Assembly: GCA_045540015.1 (NCBI GenBank)
Contig: JAZQGP010000004.1
Span: 1 to 64,000 of the forward strand
Direction of reading: 5' to 3'
DNA: 64,000 bases
DNA from: UMGS1387 sp045540015
GTDB lineage: Bacteria > Bacillota > Clostridia > Oscillospirales > CAG-382
A program made the translations under genes and the position numbers. The notes below the pieces were generated by a model that saw only the letters and a list, made by a program, of their open reading frames with translations, made no database searches and had not been told where the DNA came from. The stretch's first letter is position 1. Each line of letters begins with the position of its first letter. Shown piece by piece: positions 25,104-33,418 of this stretch.

Positions 25104-25988
25104 TTACTTCACCTGTTTTTTGGTTAGAAGCTCTGCAATTGCCTCTGCCGCTTCAGTTTCGTTTATCGCACTGTCATCAATTTCAAGTCCTAATTTTTTC
25201 AATTCATGCACAAGGCTTTTTGCCTGCGGAGGTTCAAGTCCGGCAGTACGCAGCAAATCGAGCTGTGAAAACACCTCTTTCGGTGTTCCGCTTGTCAAAA
25301 GCTGTCCCTCGTTTATAACAAAAACCTCATCTGCCATTGCTGCTTCGTTCATATAATGAGTTATCAGAACAGCCGTGATTCCGCGTTTTTTCAGCTTCAG
25401 AATTGTATTTAAAATATCTTCTCTGCCTTTAGGGTCAAGCATTGCGGTGGATTCATCGAAAATGATACATTCGGGGTTCATTGCAAGGATTCCCGCAATT
25501 GCAACTCTCTGTTTTTGTCCCCCTGAGAGCTTATGTGTGTCGTGCTTTGCGTACTCCGAAAGCCCGACCGCCGCAAGTGCATCATCAACGCGTTTTCTTA
25601 TCTCTTGCGGCTCTACACCGAGATTCTCGGGAGCAAACGCAACATCGTCCTCAACAATAGTCGAAACAAGCTGATTATCGGGGTTCTGAAACACCATTCC
25701 AACTGTTTTTCTTATATCAAAATTATCATCCTCGTTCGTGCAATCAAGGCACTTATCCGAGTCTTTCGGATGAATTTTCACCGTTCCCGACATAGGCAGA
25801 AAAACGCCCGACAGAAGCTTTGCGAGCGTAGACTTTCCCGAGCCGTTATGACCGATTATTGCAGTAAACGACCCTCTTTTTATATTTATTGAAACACCCG
25901 AGAGTGCAGGCGGGATTCGCTCAGGCAGTGTTTCTTCTTCATCCTCGTATTTAAAGACGAGGTCTTTTGCTTCAATTATATTTTGCAT
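25104..25988 (-). CDS. ecfA1: Energy-coupling factor transporter ATPase EcfA1
   Basis: A 294-residue ABC ATPase pairing with EcfA2. Walker A GHNGSGKST, Q-loop VFQNPDNQLVSTIVEDDVAF (the NPDNQ variant of A1), signature KLSGGQKQRVAIAG, and Walker B IIFDESTAMLDP, with Ser in place of the usual Pro (DEST), which is known in EcfA1 proteins. A short insert near residue 75 carries two cysteines. The ATG at 25988 has GGAAGGAG upstream; a longer frame above it runs through repeat DNA and is not coding. Confidence 0.93.
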   Translation of the reverse strand: MQNIIEAKDLVFKYEDEEETLPERIPPALSGVSINIKRGSFTAIIGHNGSGKSTLAKLLSGVFLPMSGTVKIHPKDSDKCLDCTNEDDNFDIRKTVGMVFQNPDNQLVSTIVEDDVAFAPENLGVEPQEIRKRVDDALAAVGLSEYAKHDTHKLSGGQKQRVAIAGILAMNPECIIFDESTAMLDPKGREDILNTILKLKKRGITAVLITHYMNEAAMADEVFVINEGQLLTSGTPKEVFSQLDLLRTAGLEPPQAKSLVHELKKLGLEIDDSAINETEAAEAIAELLTKKQVK

Positions 25989-26019
25989 TTTTCTCCTTCC
26001 CGCTTTCTTTGAAAGAAAG

Positions 26020-26121
26020 CTTAGCAAAGACCTTTTGAACGGTGAAATTGACGCTTTTTGAAAAAAGCTTAGCAAAAACTTTCGGACGGTGAAATTGATG
26101 TTCAAACAACATCAATTTCAC
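26020..26121. repeat. Intergenic hairpin repeat, copy A1, with 48-bp tandem unit
   Basis: CTTAGCAAAG at 26020 and CTTAGCAAAA at 26068 start two tandem units 48 bases apart, each running into GTGAAATTGA. The second ends in a perfect 14-bp stem, GTGAAATTGATGTT at 26089-26102 with its complement at 26108-26121. The same design recurs at 28130, 37503 and 42494. It fills most of the gap before ecfA1. Confidence 0.75.
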
Positions 26122-26241
26122 ATAACTTCTCTAACAAATTAAACCTTAATTTATAATCCTCAAATTCAAAATAGCTCCATCAAAGAAGCGTTGTTATCTT
26201 GCAAGTCATCGCCGTAAGCTATAGAAGCAGGCTCTCATGCC

Positions 26242-27570
26242 TCAGCACAGCTCCGCCAAAACAAACTCCGCTTCCTCTGAAATATCCAAAAGCTTCACTT
26301 CAACTATATCATTCGGATTACAAGAGCCGTCATCGGGAAATCTTACTTCAATGTAGTTCTCGGTATACCCGTGAACAAAGCCGTTTTTGCTTGTTTCGCA
26401 AAGAACGCGTGCAGTTTTGCCGAGATATTTTTCAAGCACGCTTCTTCTTACTTCAAGCATCTTTTGAGTAAGCTTTACGGTTCTTTCGTGCTTTTCACTT
26501 TCCGAAAGCTTGCCGTCCATTTCCGACGCCTTGGTTCCGGTTCTGTCGGAATACGGAAAAACGTGAACATATAAAAATCTGCATTTCTCCACAAAACGCA
26601 TAGTTTGATCAAACATTTCCTGCGTTTCACCCGGAAAACCGACAATTATATCGGTTGTAAATTCCACGTCGGGAAAATATCTTCTGAGCATCCCAAGCTT
26701 TTCAAAAAACATTTTTGTGTTATATTTTCTTTTCATCGCCGCAAGTATTTTATCGCAGCCGCTCTGAAGCGACAAATGAAAATGCGGCATAAATGCCTGT
26801 ATTTCTGAAAGACCTTTGCAAAGCTCTTCTTTTATAACCGTCGGTTCAAGCGAGCCGAGCCTTATTCTCTTTACGTTTTTAATATGCGAAACAAAATTTG
26901 ACAGCTCCGCAAGGTTACTTCCTGTATCCTTGCCGTAAGCCGCCGTTTCTATACCTGTCAGCACAATCTCGCGGCAACCGCCCTTTTCGGTAATATCTCT
27001 GCATTCGGCGACAACCTCGTCTGCTGTTTTTGAGCGCACTTTTCCGCGAGCCTTTGGTATAATGCAGTATGAGCAGTTATTCTCGCACCCGTCGACAACC
27101 TTCAAAAACGCCCTTGTGTTATCACTTCCGCTTACCGACATTTTCTCGATTTCGGTTTCAAGAAAAATATCCTTCACAAAGCATTGAGGTGTGTTTAAAA
27201 GTCGCTTTTCTTCAACTCTTGCCCTTGCGTATTTTGCACAGGCAAGCTTTTCACTGCTTCCGAAAACCGCATCAACACCCTCGATTTTCATAACTTTTTC
27301 GGGGTTTACCTGCGACATACAACCCATTACAATAACAGTCGCATCTGTCTTTCCGTTCTTTACGGCACGGCGTATCATCTGCCGGGATTTTCTGTCGCTC
27401 TCGGCAGTAACAGTGCAGGTGTTTACAACATAAACATCGCATTTTTCACTAAACGAACCTATTTCAAATCCCAAAGCTTCAAATGCTTCTTCAACTGCTC
27501 TTGTTTCATATTGGTTTACTCTGCAGCCAAGCGTGTAAAACGCGACGGTATATGTATTAGTATTATTCAT
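26242..27570 (-). CDS. mtaB: tRNA t6A37 methylthiotransferase MtaB
   Basis: A 442-residue radical SAM enzyme adding a methylthio group to t6A37 of ANN-decoding tRNAs. N-terminal UPF0004 domain with the three cluster cysteines (Cys16 in LGCRVNQ, then VNTCTV and GCMSQ); radical SAM domain with GCENNCSYCIIP; C-terminal TRAM-like domain. LGCRVNQYE with Arg-Val is typical for MtaB, whereas MiaB has K-NxxDSE. The ATG overlaps the upstream stop by one base (TGATG). Confidence 0.93.
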   Translation of the reverse strand: MNNTNTYTVAFYTLGCRVNQYETRAVEEAFEALGFEIGSFSEKCDVYVVNTCTVTAESDRKSRQMIRRAVKNGKTDATVIVMGCMSQVNPEKVMKIEGVDAVFGSSEKLACAKYARARVEEKRLLNTPQCFVKDIFLETEIEKMSVSGSDNTRAFLKVVDGCENNCSYCIIPKARGKVRSKTADEVVAECRDITEKGGCREIVLTGIETAAYGKDTGSNLAELSNFVSHIKNVKRIRLGSLEPTVIKEELCKGLSEIQAFMPHFHLSLQSGCDKILAAMKRKYNTKMFFEKLGMLRRYFPDVEFTTDIIVGFPGETQEMFDQTMRFVEKCRFLYVHVFPYSDRTGTKASEMDGKLSESEKHERTVKLTQKMLEVRRSVLEKYLGKTARVLCETSKNGFVHGYTENYIEVRFPDDGSCNPNDIVEVKLLDISEEAEFVLAELC

Positions 27571-28112
27571 CAGTCCTTGAAAAACAGCGGCAAGGGTTCA
27601 AGGAAAACAATGTCATCGCGCTCTGCTGCATCGCCCTCTGCAAGAACAGCCGCACGGCAAACAATTTCTCCGCCTGCCTTTTCAACAAGCTCTTCAACCG
27701 CCCTCAGCGATTCACCTGTGCTTATAACGTCGTCAACGATAACTATTTTCTTACCCTTCATAAGTGCAGCGTCCGCACCGTCAAGGTAAAGTGTCTGCTC
27801 CTTTGCTGTTGTTATGCTCTTCACTGTTACGCTTATTGGGTCTACCATATATGCTTTGGGTGCTTTTCTTGCAAGAATATGCTTTTTCTCTCCTGCAAGG
27901 CGAGCCATTTCGTTTACAAGTCCTATCGACTTTGCCTCAGGTGCAATAAGATAGTCGTGCTCAGGCAGCTTTTCGTTAAGCGCCTTTGCACACGCCTCTG
28001 TCAATTCATAGTCTCCGAGAAGCACAAAGCCCGCAATCGACAGCTTATCGCTTATCGCGCATATCGGCAAATCTCTCTCAAGTCCTGCAACTTTAATTCT
28101 GTAATATTCCAT
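27570..28112 (-). CDS. Type I phosphoribosyltransferase (adenine PRTase-like)
   Basis: A 180-residue cytoplasmic enzyme with a type I PRTase fold. The PRPP-binding loop reads VIVDDVISTGES near residue 128, and the flexible-loop region carries KAPKAYMVDPISVTVKS. The N-terminal hood (residues 1-50) differs from standard Apt, and the family resembles the adenine-PRTase-like COG0503 members seen beside tRNA or purine genes. Base specificity cannot be told. It is coupled to mtaB through a one-base stop/start overlap. Confidence 0.82.
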   Translation of the reverse strand: MEYYRIKVAGLERDLPICAISDKLSIAGFVLLGDYELTEACAKALNEKLPEHDYLIAPEAKSIGLVNEMARLAGEKKHILARKAPKAYMVDPISVTVKSITTAKEQTLYLDGADAALMKGKKIVIVDDVISTGESLRAVEELVEKAGGEIVCRAAVLAEGDAAERDDIVFLEPLPLFFKD

Positions 28113-28129
28113 AACAATTCCCCTTTCCT

Positions 28130-28301
28130 CTTACTTTCTTGTAAGAAAGTAAGCAAAGAACTTTTCCTTTGTGAAATTGAAGTCTGAACAACTTCAATTT
28201 CACGGTACTTTCTTCTTTGTTGAATTCTAATTTTTAAACAATCAATTTCACGATACTTTCCTATTTGTTGAATTCTAATTTTTAAAAACCTTCAATTTCG
28301 C
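28130..28301. repeat. Intergenic hairpin repeat, copy A2, with 48-50-bp tandem units
   Basis: Begins with a hairpin CTTACTTTCTT-G-TAAGAAAGTAAG, then CAAAGAACTTTT, then a perfect 13-bp stem GTGAAATTGAAGT/ACTTCAATTTCAC with a 7-base loop (28171-28203). TCAATTTCAC recurs at 28194, 28242 and, as TCAATTTCGC, at 28292, marking two head-to-tail units of 48 and 50 bases that share TTTGTTGAATTCTAATTTTT. It occupies most of the gap between asnB and the PRTase. Confidence 0.8.
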
Positions 28302-28339
28302 ACAAGTGTATATTTCAGTGAGATACACGTTTGTGTATT

Positions 28340-30211
28340 TTAACTTTCAATTTTCAACTTTCCATTCACATAAAGTCTGTACCATGTAATAAATGTAAGA
28401 ATTGTCCAGATCGGTCTATAGTTGTCTTTCTTTCCAAGCCTGTGGTCTTCGAGAAGCTTAAGAGCTTCTGCCTTATCAATAAACTCATCCGCATAAGGGC
28501 TTAAAATTATGTCCTTTGCCCAGTCGTAAAGCTCATCGCGAAGCCAAACGCGTACAGGCACGGGATAGCCCTTCTTGGGACGCATTACGGTTTCTTCATT
28601 AACTATATCCCTGAACGCATGGCGGAAAATATACTTTGTTGTTCCGTTTGCAAGCTTGTCACCGTCGCAAAGCACGCTTGTCGCCTCAAAAACTTCCCTG
28701 TCAAGAAACGGCACTCTTGCCTCAAGCGAATGAGCCATAGACATTCTGTCGCCCTTTACGAGAATATCTCCCTTGAGCCAAGTGCTTACGTCGCAATACT
28801 GCATCTTTGTCAGCATTGACTGCTCCTTCACTTTGTCATAAATCGGGTGAGTAATATCCGTAAAATGTACGTTTTTGTCGTAGCATTTGTATATTTTCTG
28901 CTTCTGTTTTTCGTCAAAGATAAATGCGTTTCCGACAAACCTATCCTCAACAGGAGTTGTTCCGCGAAGTAGCAGATGTTTACCTTTAACACATTCAGGA
29001 AGAGCAGCTGCAAGTGTGTGAAGAATACTTCTCAGCGGCTTTGGCAGAGCATAAATTTTCTGTGCCGCCTCGACCGTTCCGTAAACTCTGTAGCCTGCGA
29101 ACATTTCATCCGAGCCTTCACCGGAAAGGATAACCTTAACGTGCTTTGCAGCTTCCTCGCAGATAAGATAAATTGCCACAACCGACGGGTCTGCAACAGG
29201 AGAATCGAGATGGTACATAACCTTTTCATATGCGTTTATAAAATCCTCAAAGGTTGCGACTCTCTTTATGTGTTCAATATCGAGATGCTTTGCAATGTCT
29301 GAAGCATCGTCCATTTCGGAGTAGTTTTTAACGCCAAAGGAAATGGTAAACGCCTTTATTCCCGGACAAAGCTTTGAAGCAACAGCGGTTATAACGGCAC
29401 TGTCAATTCCGCTTGAGAGGAATGAGCCAACGGGAACATCGGAAAGCATATGTGCTTCGATACTGTTTTCAAGTGCACGCCTTAAATTTCTCTCCTTTTC
29501 GTCAAAGCTCATTTTTTTATCGGGTTTAAAGCGGTAATCAACATACTGCTCGGGCCTTATTTTTTCATTTTGCTTTACAAGGGCAAAATGTCCTGCGGGC
29601 AAAACTTTTATGCTTGGGTCAATAGTATTCGGCTCGGGAACATACTGGAACGTTAGATACTGCTGAAGTGCAGTTTTATCAACGCTGTAGCCGTCTTTCA
29701 TATTGCTATCGTGCTTAAACGCCTTGAACTCGGACGAGAATATAATTCCGTTTTCATTTTCGCGGTAGTAAAACGGCTTTATTCCAAACGGGTCTCTGCC
29801 GAAGAACAGCGAGTTTTCCTCTCGGTCGAGAATGACAATTGCAAACATTCCCCGAAGCTTTTTAATGAAAGACGTGCCCTCAAGGCGGTAAAGCGTGAGA
29901 ATGGTTTCAATTTCACTTCGGGTTTCAAATACCTCGCCCTGTTTCATAAGTTCATCGCGAAGCTCGAGATAATTATATATTTCACCATTAAAAATGCCGG
30001 TATATCTTCCGGTTTTATCCGTAAACGGCTGAACTCCCTTTTCAAGGTCAATAATCGAAAGGCGTCTGAACGCCATGGCACAGTTTTTGTCTATTACGTT
30101 CTGGCTGTCATCAGGTCCTCTGTGCTTGATACAATCCGACATTTTTTCAAGGTCGGCAATATCCGGCTGTTCTATTGGAGTGTTTTTGAAAATTCCGGCA
30201 AATCCGCACAT
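28340..30211 (-). CDS. asnB: Asparagine synthetase B (glutamine-hydrolysing)
   Basis: A 623-residue cytoplasmic enzyme making asparagine from aspartate, ATP and glutamine. The chosen ATG gives MCGFAGIF, so Cys2 becomes the N-terminal nucleophile of the class II glutaminase domain after Met removal; this fixes the start, and AAGGAG is upstream. The ATP-pyrophosphatase motif SSGIDSAVITAV lies near residue 265. The RGPDD and NGEIYNY motifs of the glutaminase domain are intact. No paired transporter or regulator adjoins it. Confidence 0.95.
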   Translation of the reverse strand: MCGFAGIFKNTPIEQPDIADLEKMSDCIKHRGPDDSQNVIDKNCAMAFRRLSIIDLEKGVQPFTDKTGRYTGIFNGEIYNYLELRDELMKQGEVFETRSEIETILTLYRLEGTSFIKKLRGMFAIVILDREENSLFFGRDPFGIKPFYYRENENGIIFSSEFKAFKHDSNMKDGYSVDKTALQQYLTFQYVPEPNTIDPSIKVLPAGHFALVKQNEKIRPEQYVDYRFKPDKKMSFDEKERNLRRALENSIEAHMLSDVPVGSFLSSGIDSAVITAVASKLCPGIKAFTISFGVKNYSEMDDASDIAKHLDIEHIKRVATFEDFINAYEKVMYHLDSPVADPSVVAIYLICEEAAKHVKVILSGEGSDEMFAGYRVYGTVEAAQKIYALPKPLRSILHTLAAALPECVKGKHLLLRGTTPVEDRFVGNAFIFDEKQKQKIYKCYDKNVHFTDITHPIYDKVKEQSMLTKMQYCDVSTWLKGDILVKGDRMSMAHSLEARVPFLDREVFEATSVLCDGDKLANGTTKYIFRHAFRDIVNEETVMRPKKGYPVPVRVWLRDELYDWAKDIILSPYADEFIDKAEALKLLEDHRLGKKDNYRPIWTILTFITWYRLYVNGKLKIES

Positions 30212-30415
30212 ATTACGGCTCCTTTTCATGTTTTTCTTTTATTTTTGGTACACTTATAAGTATCCTATATTATCACATGAAAGTATACCACTCAAATGTT
30301 AATAAAATAATAAAAAATTCAATGTTTTTTTAAACACATTTAAGATAGTTTGTGCTATAATAATATTGGAATGAAAAATCTCTGATTTTAAAGACAGTTT
30401 GAAGGAGGAAATACC

Positions 30416-30715
30416 ATGAAAAAGTTTTACTACATTATAGGCGCATTTGCCACAGCAGCAGCTATTTTTACATTTATCGCAGTGATGCTCAAAAAGCTTC
30501 GCATTTCTCTTTCCATTGAAAGCATAAACGACGAAATTGAAGAACCCGAAAACACAGACATTGAGCTTTCAATTTCCGAGAACAAAAAGGAAGAAGAAGA
30601 AGACGAAGACGAGCTTGATTTCTCCGAGACCGAGGAGCTTATAAGACAGGAGCTTGACGGCATGATTGAAGCGGACGATGAGGATATCGAGGTTGAAATC
30701 AAGGTAGAGGAATAA
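30416..30715 (+). CDS. Small membrane-anchored acidic protein, function unknown
   Basis: A 99-residue protein: one N-terminal transmembrane helix (residues 4-24), a short basic stretch (KKLR) that places the rest in the cytoplasm by the positive-inside rule, then a very acidic tail in which nearly half of the residues are Asp/Glu. GGAGG lies 8 bases before the ATG, TATAAT at 30356-30361 is a likely -10 box, and a strong terminator follows, so it is a real single-gene transcript. I do not recognise the family. The acidic tail could act as a metal or basic-protein binding arm, but this is only a guess. Confidence 0.65.
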   Translation: MKKFYYIIGAFATAAAIFTFIAVMLKKLRISLSIESINDEIEEPENTDIELSISENKKEEEEDEDELDFSETEELIRQELDGMIEADDEDIEVEIKVEE

Positions 30716-30729
30716 ACCAAAACGCACTA

Positions 30730-30754
30730 AAGGGTGACCGTGACGGTCACCCTT
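30730..30754. terminator. Bidirectional terminator
   Basis: An 11-bp stem (AAGGGTGACCG and complement) with a TGA loop and a T tail separates the acidic protein gene from the convergent sensor kinase. Confidence 0.8.
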
Positions 30755-30758
30755 TTTC

Positions 30759-32201
30759 TTATACAGCCTTTGCCAGCGTAAATTTAAAACAGCAATACTT
30801 TCCGTACTCGCTCTCAACCGAGATTTTTTCTCCGTGAGCTTCAATCTTGGTTTTTACAATGTAAAGTCCGAGGCCCGTTCCTGTTTTGTCAAGTCCTCTT
30901 GAGGAATCGCTCTTGTAGAACCTGTCAAACACATACGGAAGCTCTTCACTTTTTATTCCAATACCCGTGTTATAAACACTTACCTCGTACCTCTGTCCGA
31001 GGTCTTTTATATTTATCTTCAAGGTTCCTTCTTCGCCTGTGAACTTTATGGCATTGTCAATAAGATTGTAAAGAACCTGGTGAATTGCATCTCTGTCCGC
31101 AAAAACCTCTGCCGGGTCTGCATCTGACTCAAATTCGATTTCCAGCTTCTTTTCATCTATCTTTTCTTCAAAAGAAATCAGAATAAGGCGGGCAACCTCG
31201 CATATATCGAATTTAGTCTTATTGAATTTTACTTTACCCGATTCAAGCCTTGAAACCTCAAGCAAACTGCTGACAAGCCTTGAAAGCCGTTTGACTTCGT
31301 CCGACACTATTTTGAGATAGTATTTTTGCTTTTCCGGTGGGATTGTACCGTCCAAGATGCCGTCAATAAACCCTTGAATGCTTGTCATAGGCGTTCTCAG
31401 GTCATGAGACACGTTTGACAAAAACGAGCTTCTTGTGCTTTCAAAGGTATCAAGTGATTCCGCCATCTGGTTGAAGGCTTTTGCAAGGTCTGAAATCTCA
31501 TCATTTCCCTTAACTGTAACACGTGGAGAAAAGTCTCCTCGTGAATAACTCTTTGCAGCACCGCTCATCGCTTTAAGCGGAGCTATTACTCTGTCCGTAA
31601 TGAAATACACTGCTATTATTGCCGCGAAGAACGTCCAGATGCAGGCAATAATTACAATTGTTATAATCTGACTGCGTATATCCGCAAGACCGCTTCCGGA
31701 GGATGAAAGAATTATAAGACCGTCAATTATTTCGCCGTTTCCGGCGTTTACCGTATAAACATAGTTAAAACGTCTGCCGGCAAAAAGTCCCGAGAGATTT
31801 CCGTATACAAAATCCGTGTCAGAATCCGTCAGAGCCGTTATGCTTTTGACATCGGCATATCTTTTCTTTATTTGTCGCTTTTCCTCTCCAACCTTAACAA
31901 GCAGATTTCCCTTACTGTTGGTTATCAGAATAACCGATTCGGAATACTCTGCCAAAGGCTCTATAGACTCCGAAAGAAAGGAAGCATTGTCCGCACACAC
32001 GTCTCCAAAGCTCTTTTCTGTGCTTTCCATAATTCCGTATATAGCATTATAAACGGTTTTTGCAGTGTTTTCCATCAGACTTTCCTTGCGGTCTGTTGAA
32101 TACTCACTTATTACCGAGCTTAAAACCGCAGCTATTGTTATAAAGCCCAGTCCCAAAAGCAAAACAAATGAAAGCATATATTTTGAAAATATGGATTTCA
32201 C
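30759..32201 (-). CDS. Sensor histidine kinase, no adjacent response regulator
   Basis: A 480-residue membrane sensor. Transmembrane helices at about 8-30 and 187-209 enclose an extracellular sensory domain of about 155 residues; then HAMP (about 210-262), the dimerisation/phosphoacceptor box SHDLRTPMTSIQGF (His about 268), and the ATPase lobe with N box NLIDNAIKF, G1 NTGIGI, F box YVFDRFYKSD and G2 GTGLGLYI. This is a standard HPK1-type kinase, similar to those controlling the cell envelope. Neither neighbour (dxr upstream, small acidic protein downstream) is a response regulator, so its partner lies elsewhere. Confidence 0.92.
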   Translation of the reverse strand: MKSIFSKYMLSFVLLLGLGFITIAAVLSSVISEYSTDRKESLMENTAKTVYNAIYGIMESTEKSFGDVCADNASFLSESIEPLAEYSESVILITNSKGNLLVKVGEEKRQIKKRYADVKSITALTDSDTDFVYGNLSGLFAGRRFNYVYTVNAGNGEIIDGLIILSSSGSGLADIRSQIITIVIIACIWTFFAAIIAVYFITDRVIAPLKAMSGAAKSYSRGDFSPRVTVKGNDEISDLAKAFNQMAESLDTFESTRSSFLSNVSHDLRTPMTSIQGFIDGILDGTIPPEKQKYYLKIVSDEVKRLSRLVSSLLEVSRLESGKVKFNKTKFDICEVARLILISFEEKIDEKKLEIEFESDADPAEVFADRDAIHQVLYNLIDNAIKFTGEEGTLKINIKDLGQRYEVSVYNTGIGIKSEELPYVFDRFYKSDSSRGLDKTGTGLGLYIVKTKIEAHGEKISVESEYGKYCCFKFTLAKAV

Positions 32202-32244
32202 AGCTTTCTTCTCCTTTCTTACGGAAATAATTGAATTATATTAT

Positions 32245-33399
32245 TTACTGTTTTTTACAAAAAGCTTTAGCCATTATTCTCGCTTTTGCGTCAGCATCTA
32301 TTACCTCTGAAAGCGTCAGCGTTTCATCTTTTCCGCCACGGACATTTTCAACGCAATTGTCCATAATTTCAAAAATATCCGTATATCCTATTTTATCCTC
32401 AAGGAACATATCAACACATGCTTCGTTTGAAGCATTGTAAACCGCCGTTGAAACTCCGCCATAGGAAACGGCTCGTCTTGCAAGCTTTACCGACGGGAAA
32501 ACATCATTATCTACATCGTAAAACGACAGCTTTCCCATTTTTACAAGGTCAAGTCTTTCCGAAACGCCGGGTATTCTGTCGGGATATGTCAGAGCATACT
32601 GTATGCAATGGCGCATATCGGGAACTCCCATCTGTGCTATCACCGAACCGTCATTAAATTCAACCATTGAGTGAATTATGCTCTCTCTGTGAATAACAAC
32701 GTCAACTTTGTCCATCGGCACATTGAAAAGGCGCATTGCCTCTATCATTTCAAGCCCCTTATTCACAAGCGTTGAAGAATACACGGTAATGCCTTTTCCC
32801 ATGCTCCAGTTCGGATGACAAAGTGCCTGCTCTTTTGTAACTGTTTTAAGCTGTTCTTTTGTGTATCCGAAAAACGGACCACCGGAACCTGTTACAATTA
32901 TTCTCTTAATCTCGCCATGCTTTCCGCTTCGAAGACACTGATGAATCGCACAGTGCTCGCTGTCTATGGGAAGCACCGAAACGCCCTTTTCTCTTGCTCT
33001 TCTCATTACAATTTCGCCTGCAGACACAAGCGTTTCCTTGTTTGCAATAGCTATGTTTTTTCCTTCGTCAATAGCCGCGAGCGTCGGCTTTAGTCCCGAA
33101 AAACCGATTATTGCGTTTACAACCGTGTCGCAGTCACACTCATGACAAAGCTGTTCAGCAGCAGCGTTGCCCGAAAGAATCTTTATTCCTTTTGCAGACA
33201 CTTTTGCTCTAAACTGTTCTGCAGCTTTTTCATCGGTCACGGCACATATTTTTGCTCCTGTTTCCAAAAGCTGCTTTTCAAGAAGAGAAATGTTACTGTT
33301 AACGGACAGCGCCGTAACAGAAAGCCCGAGATGTTTTGCAACATCAAGCGTCTGAGTTCCTATTGAACCTGTTGAGCCAAGTAGACAGATTTTATTCAT
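32245..33399 (-). CDS. dxr: 1-deoxy-D-xylulose 5-phosphate reductoisomerase
   Basis: A 384-residue NADPH enzyme making 2-C-methyl-D-erythritol 4-phosphate, the committed step of the MEP isoprenoid pathway. LLGSTGSIGTQTL is the NADPH-binding motif; ANKETLVSAG, LPIDSEHCAIHQ and GSGGPFFG carry the substrate and divalent-metal residues. The ATG at 33399 restores the usual MNKI start but has only a weak ribosome site; an in-frame TTG 12 bases up is the alternative. The usual partners (cdsA, rseP/rasP, ispG) are not beside it; instead a beta-helix glycosidase gene precedes it by 19 bases. Confidence 0.95.
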   Translation of the reverse strand: MNKICLLGSTGSIGTQTLDVAKHLGLSVTALSVNSNISLLEKQLLETGAKICAVTDEKAAEQFRAKVSAKGIKILSGNAAAEQLCHECDCDTVVNAIIGFSGLKPTLAAIDEGKNIAIANKETLVSAGEIVMRRAREKGVSVLPIDSEHCAIHQCLRSGKHGEIKRIIVTGSGGPFFGYTKEQLKTVTKEQALCHPNWSMGKGITVYSSTLVNKGLEMIEAMRLFNVPMDKVDVVIHRESIIHSMVEFNDGSVIAQMGVPDMRHCIQYALTYPDRIPGVSERLDLVKMGKLSFYDVDNDVFPSVKLARRAVSYGGVSTAVYNASNEACVDMFLEDKIGYTDIFEIMDNCVENVRGGKDETLTLSEVIDADAKARIMAKAFCKKQ

Positions 33400-33418
33400 T
33401 TCAACTTTCAACTTTCAA

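Noticed and set aside
28194..28301. Regularly spaced TCAATTTCAC repeats, considered as a CRISPR array
   Set aside because: The units are head-to-tail copies with no unique spacers, only about two units are present and no cas gene is near.
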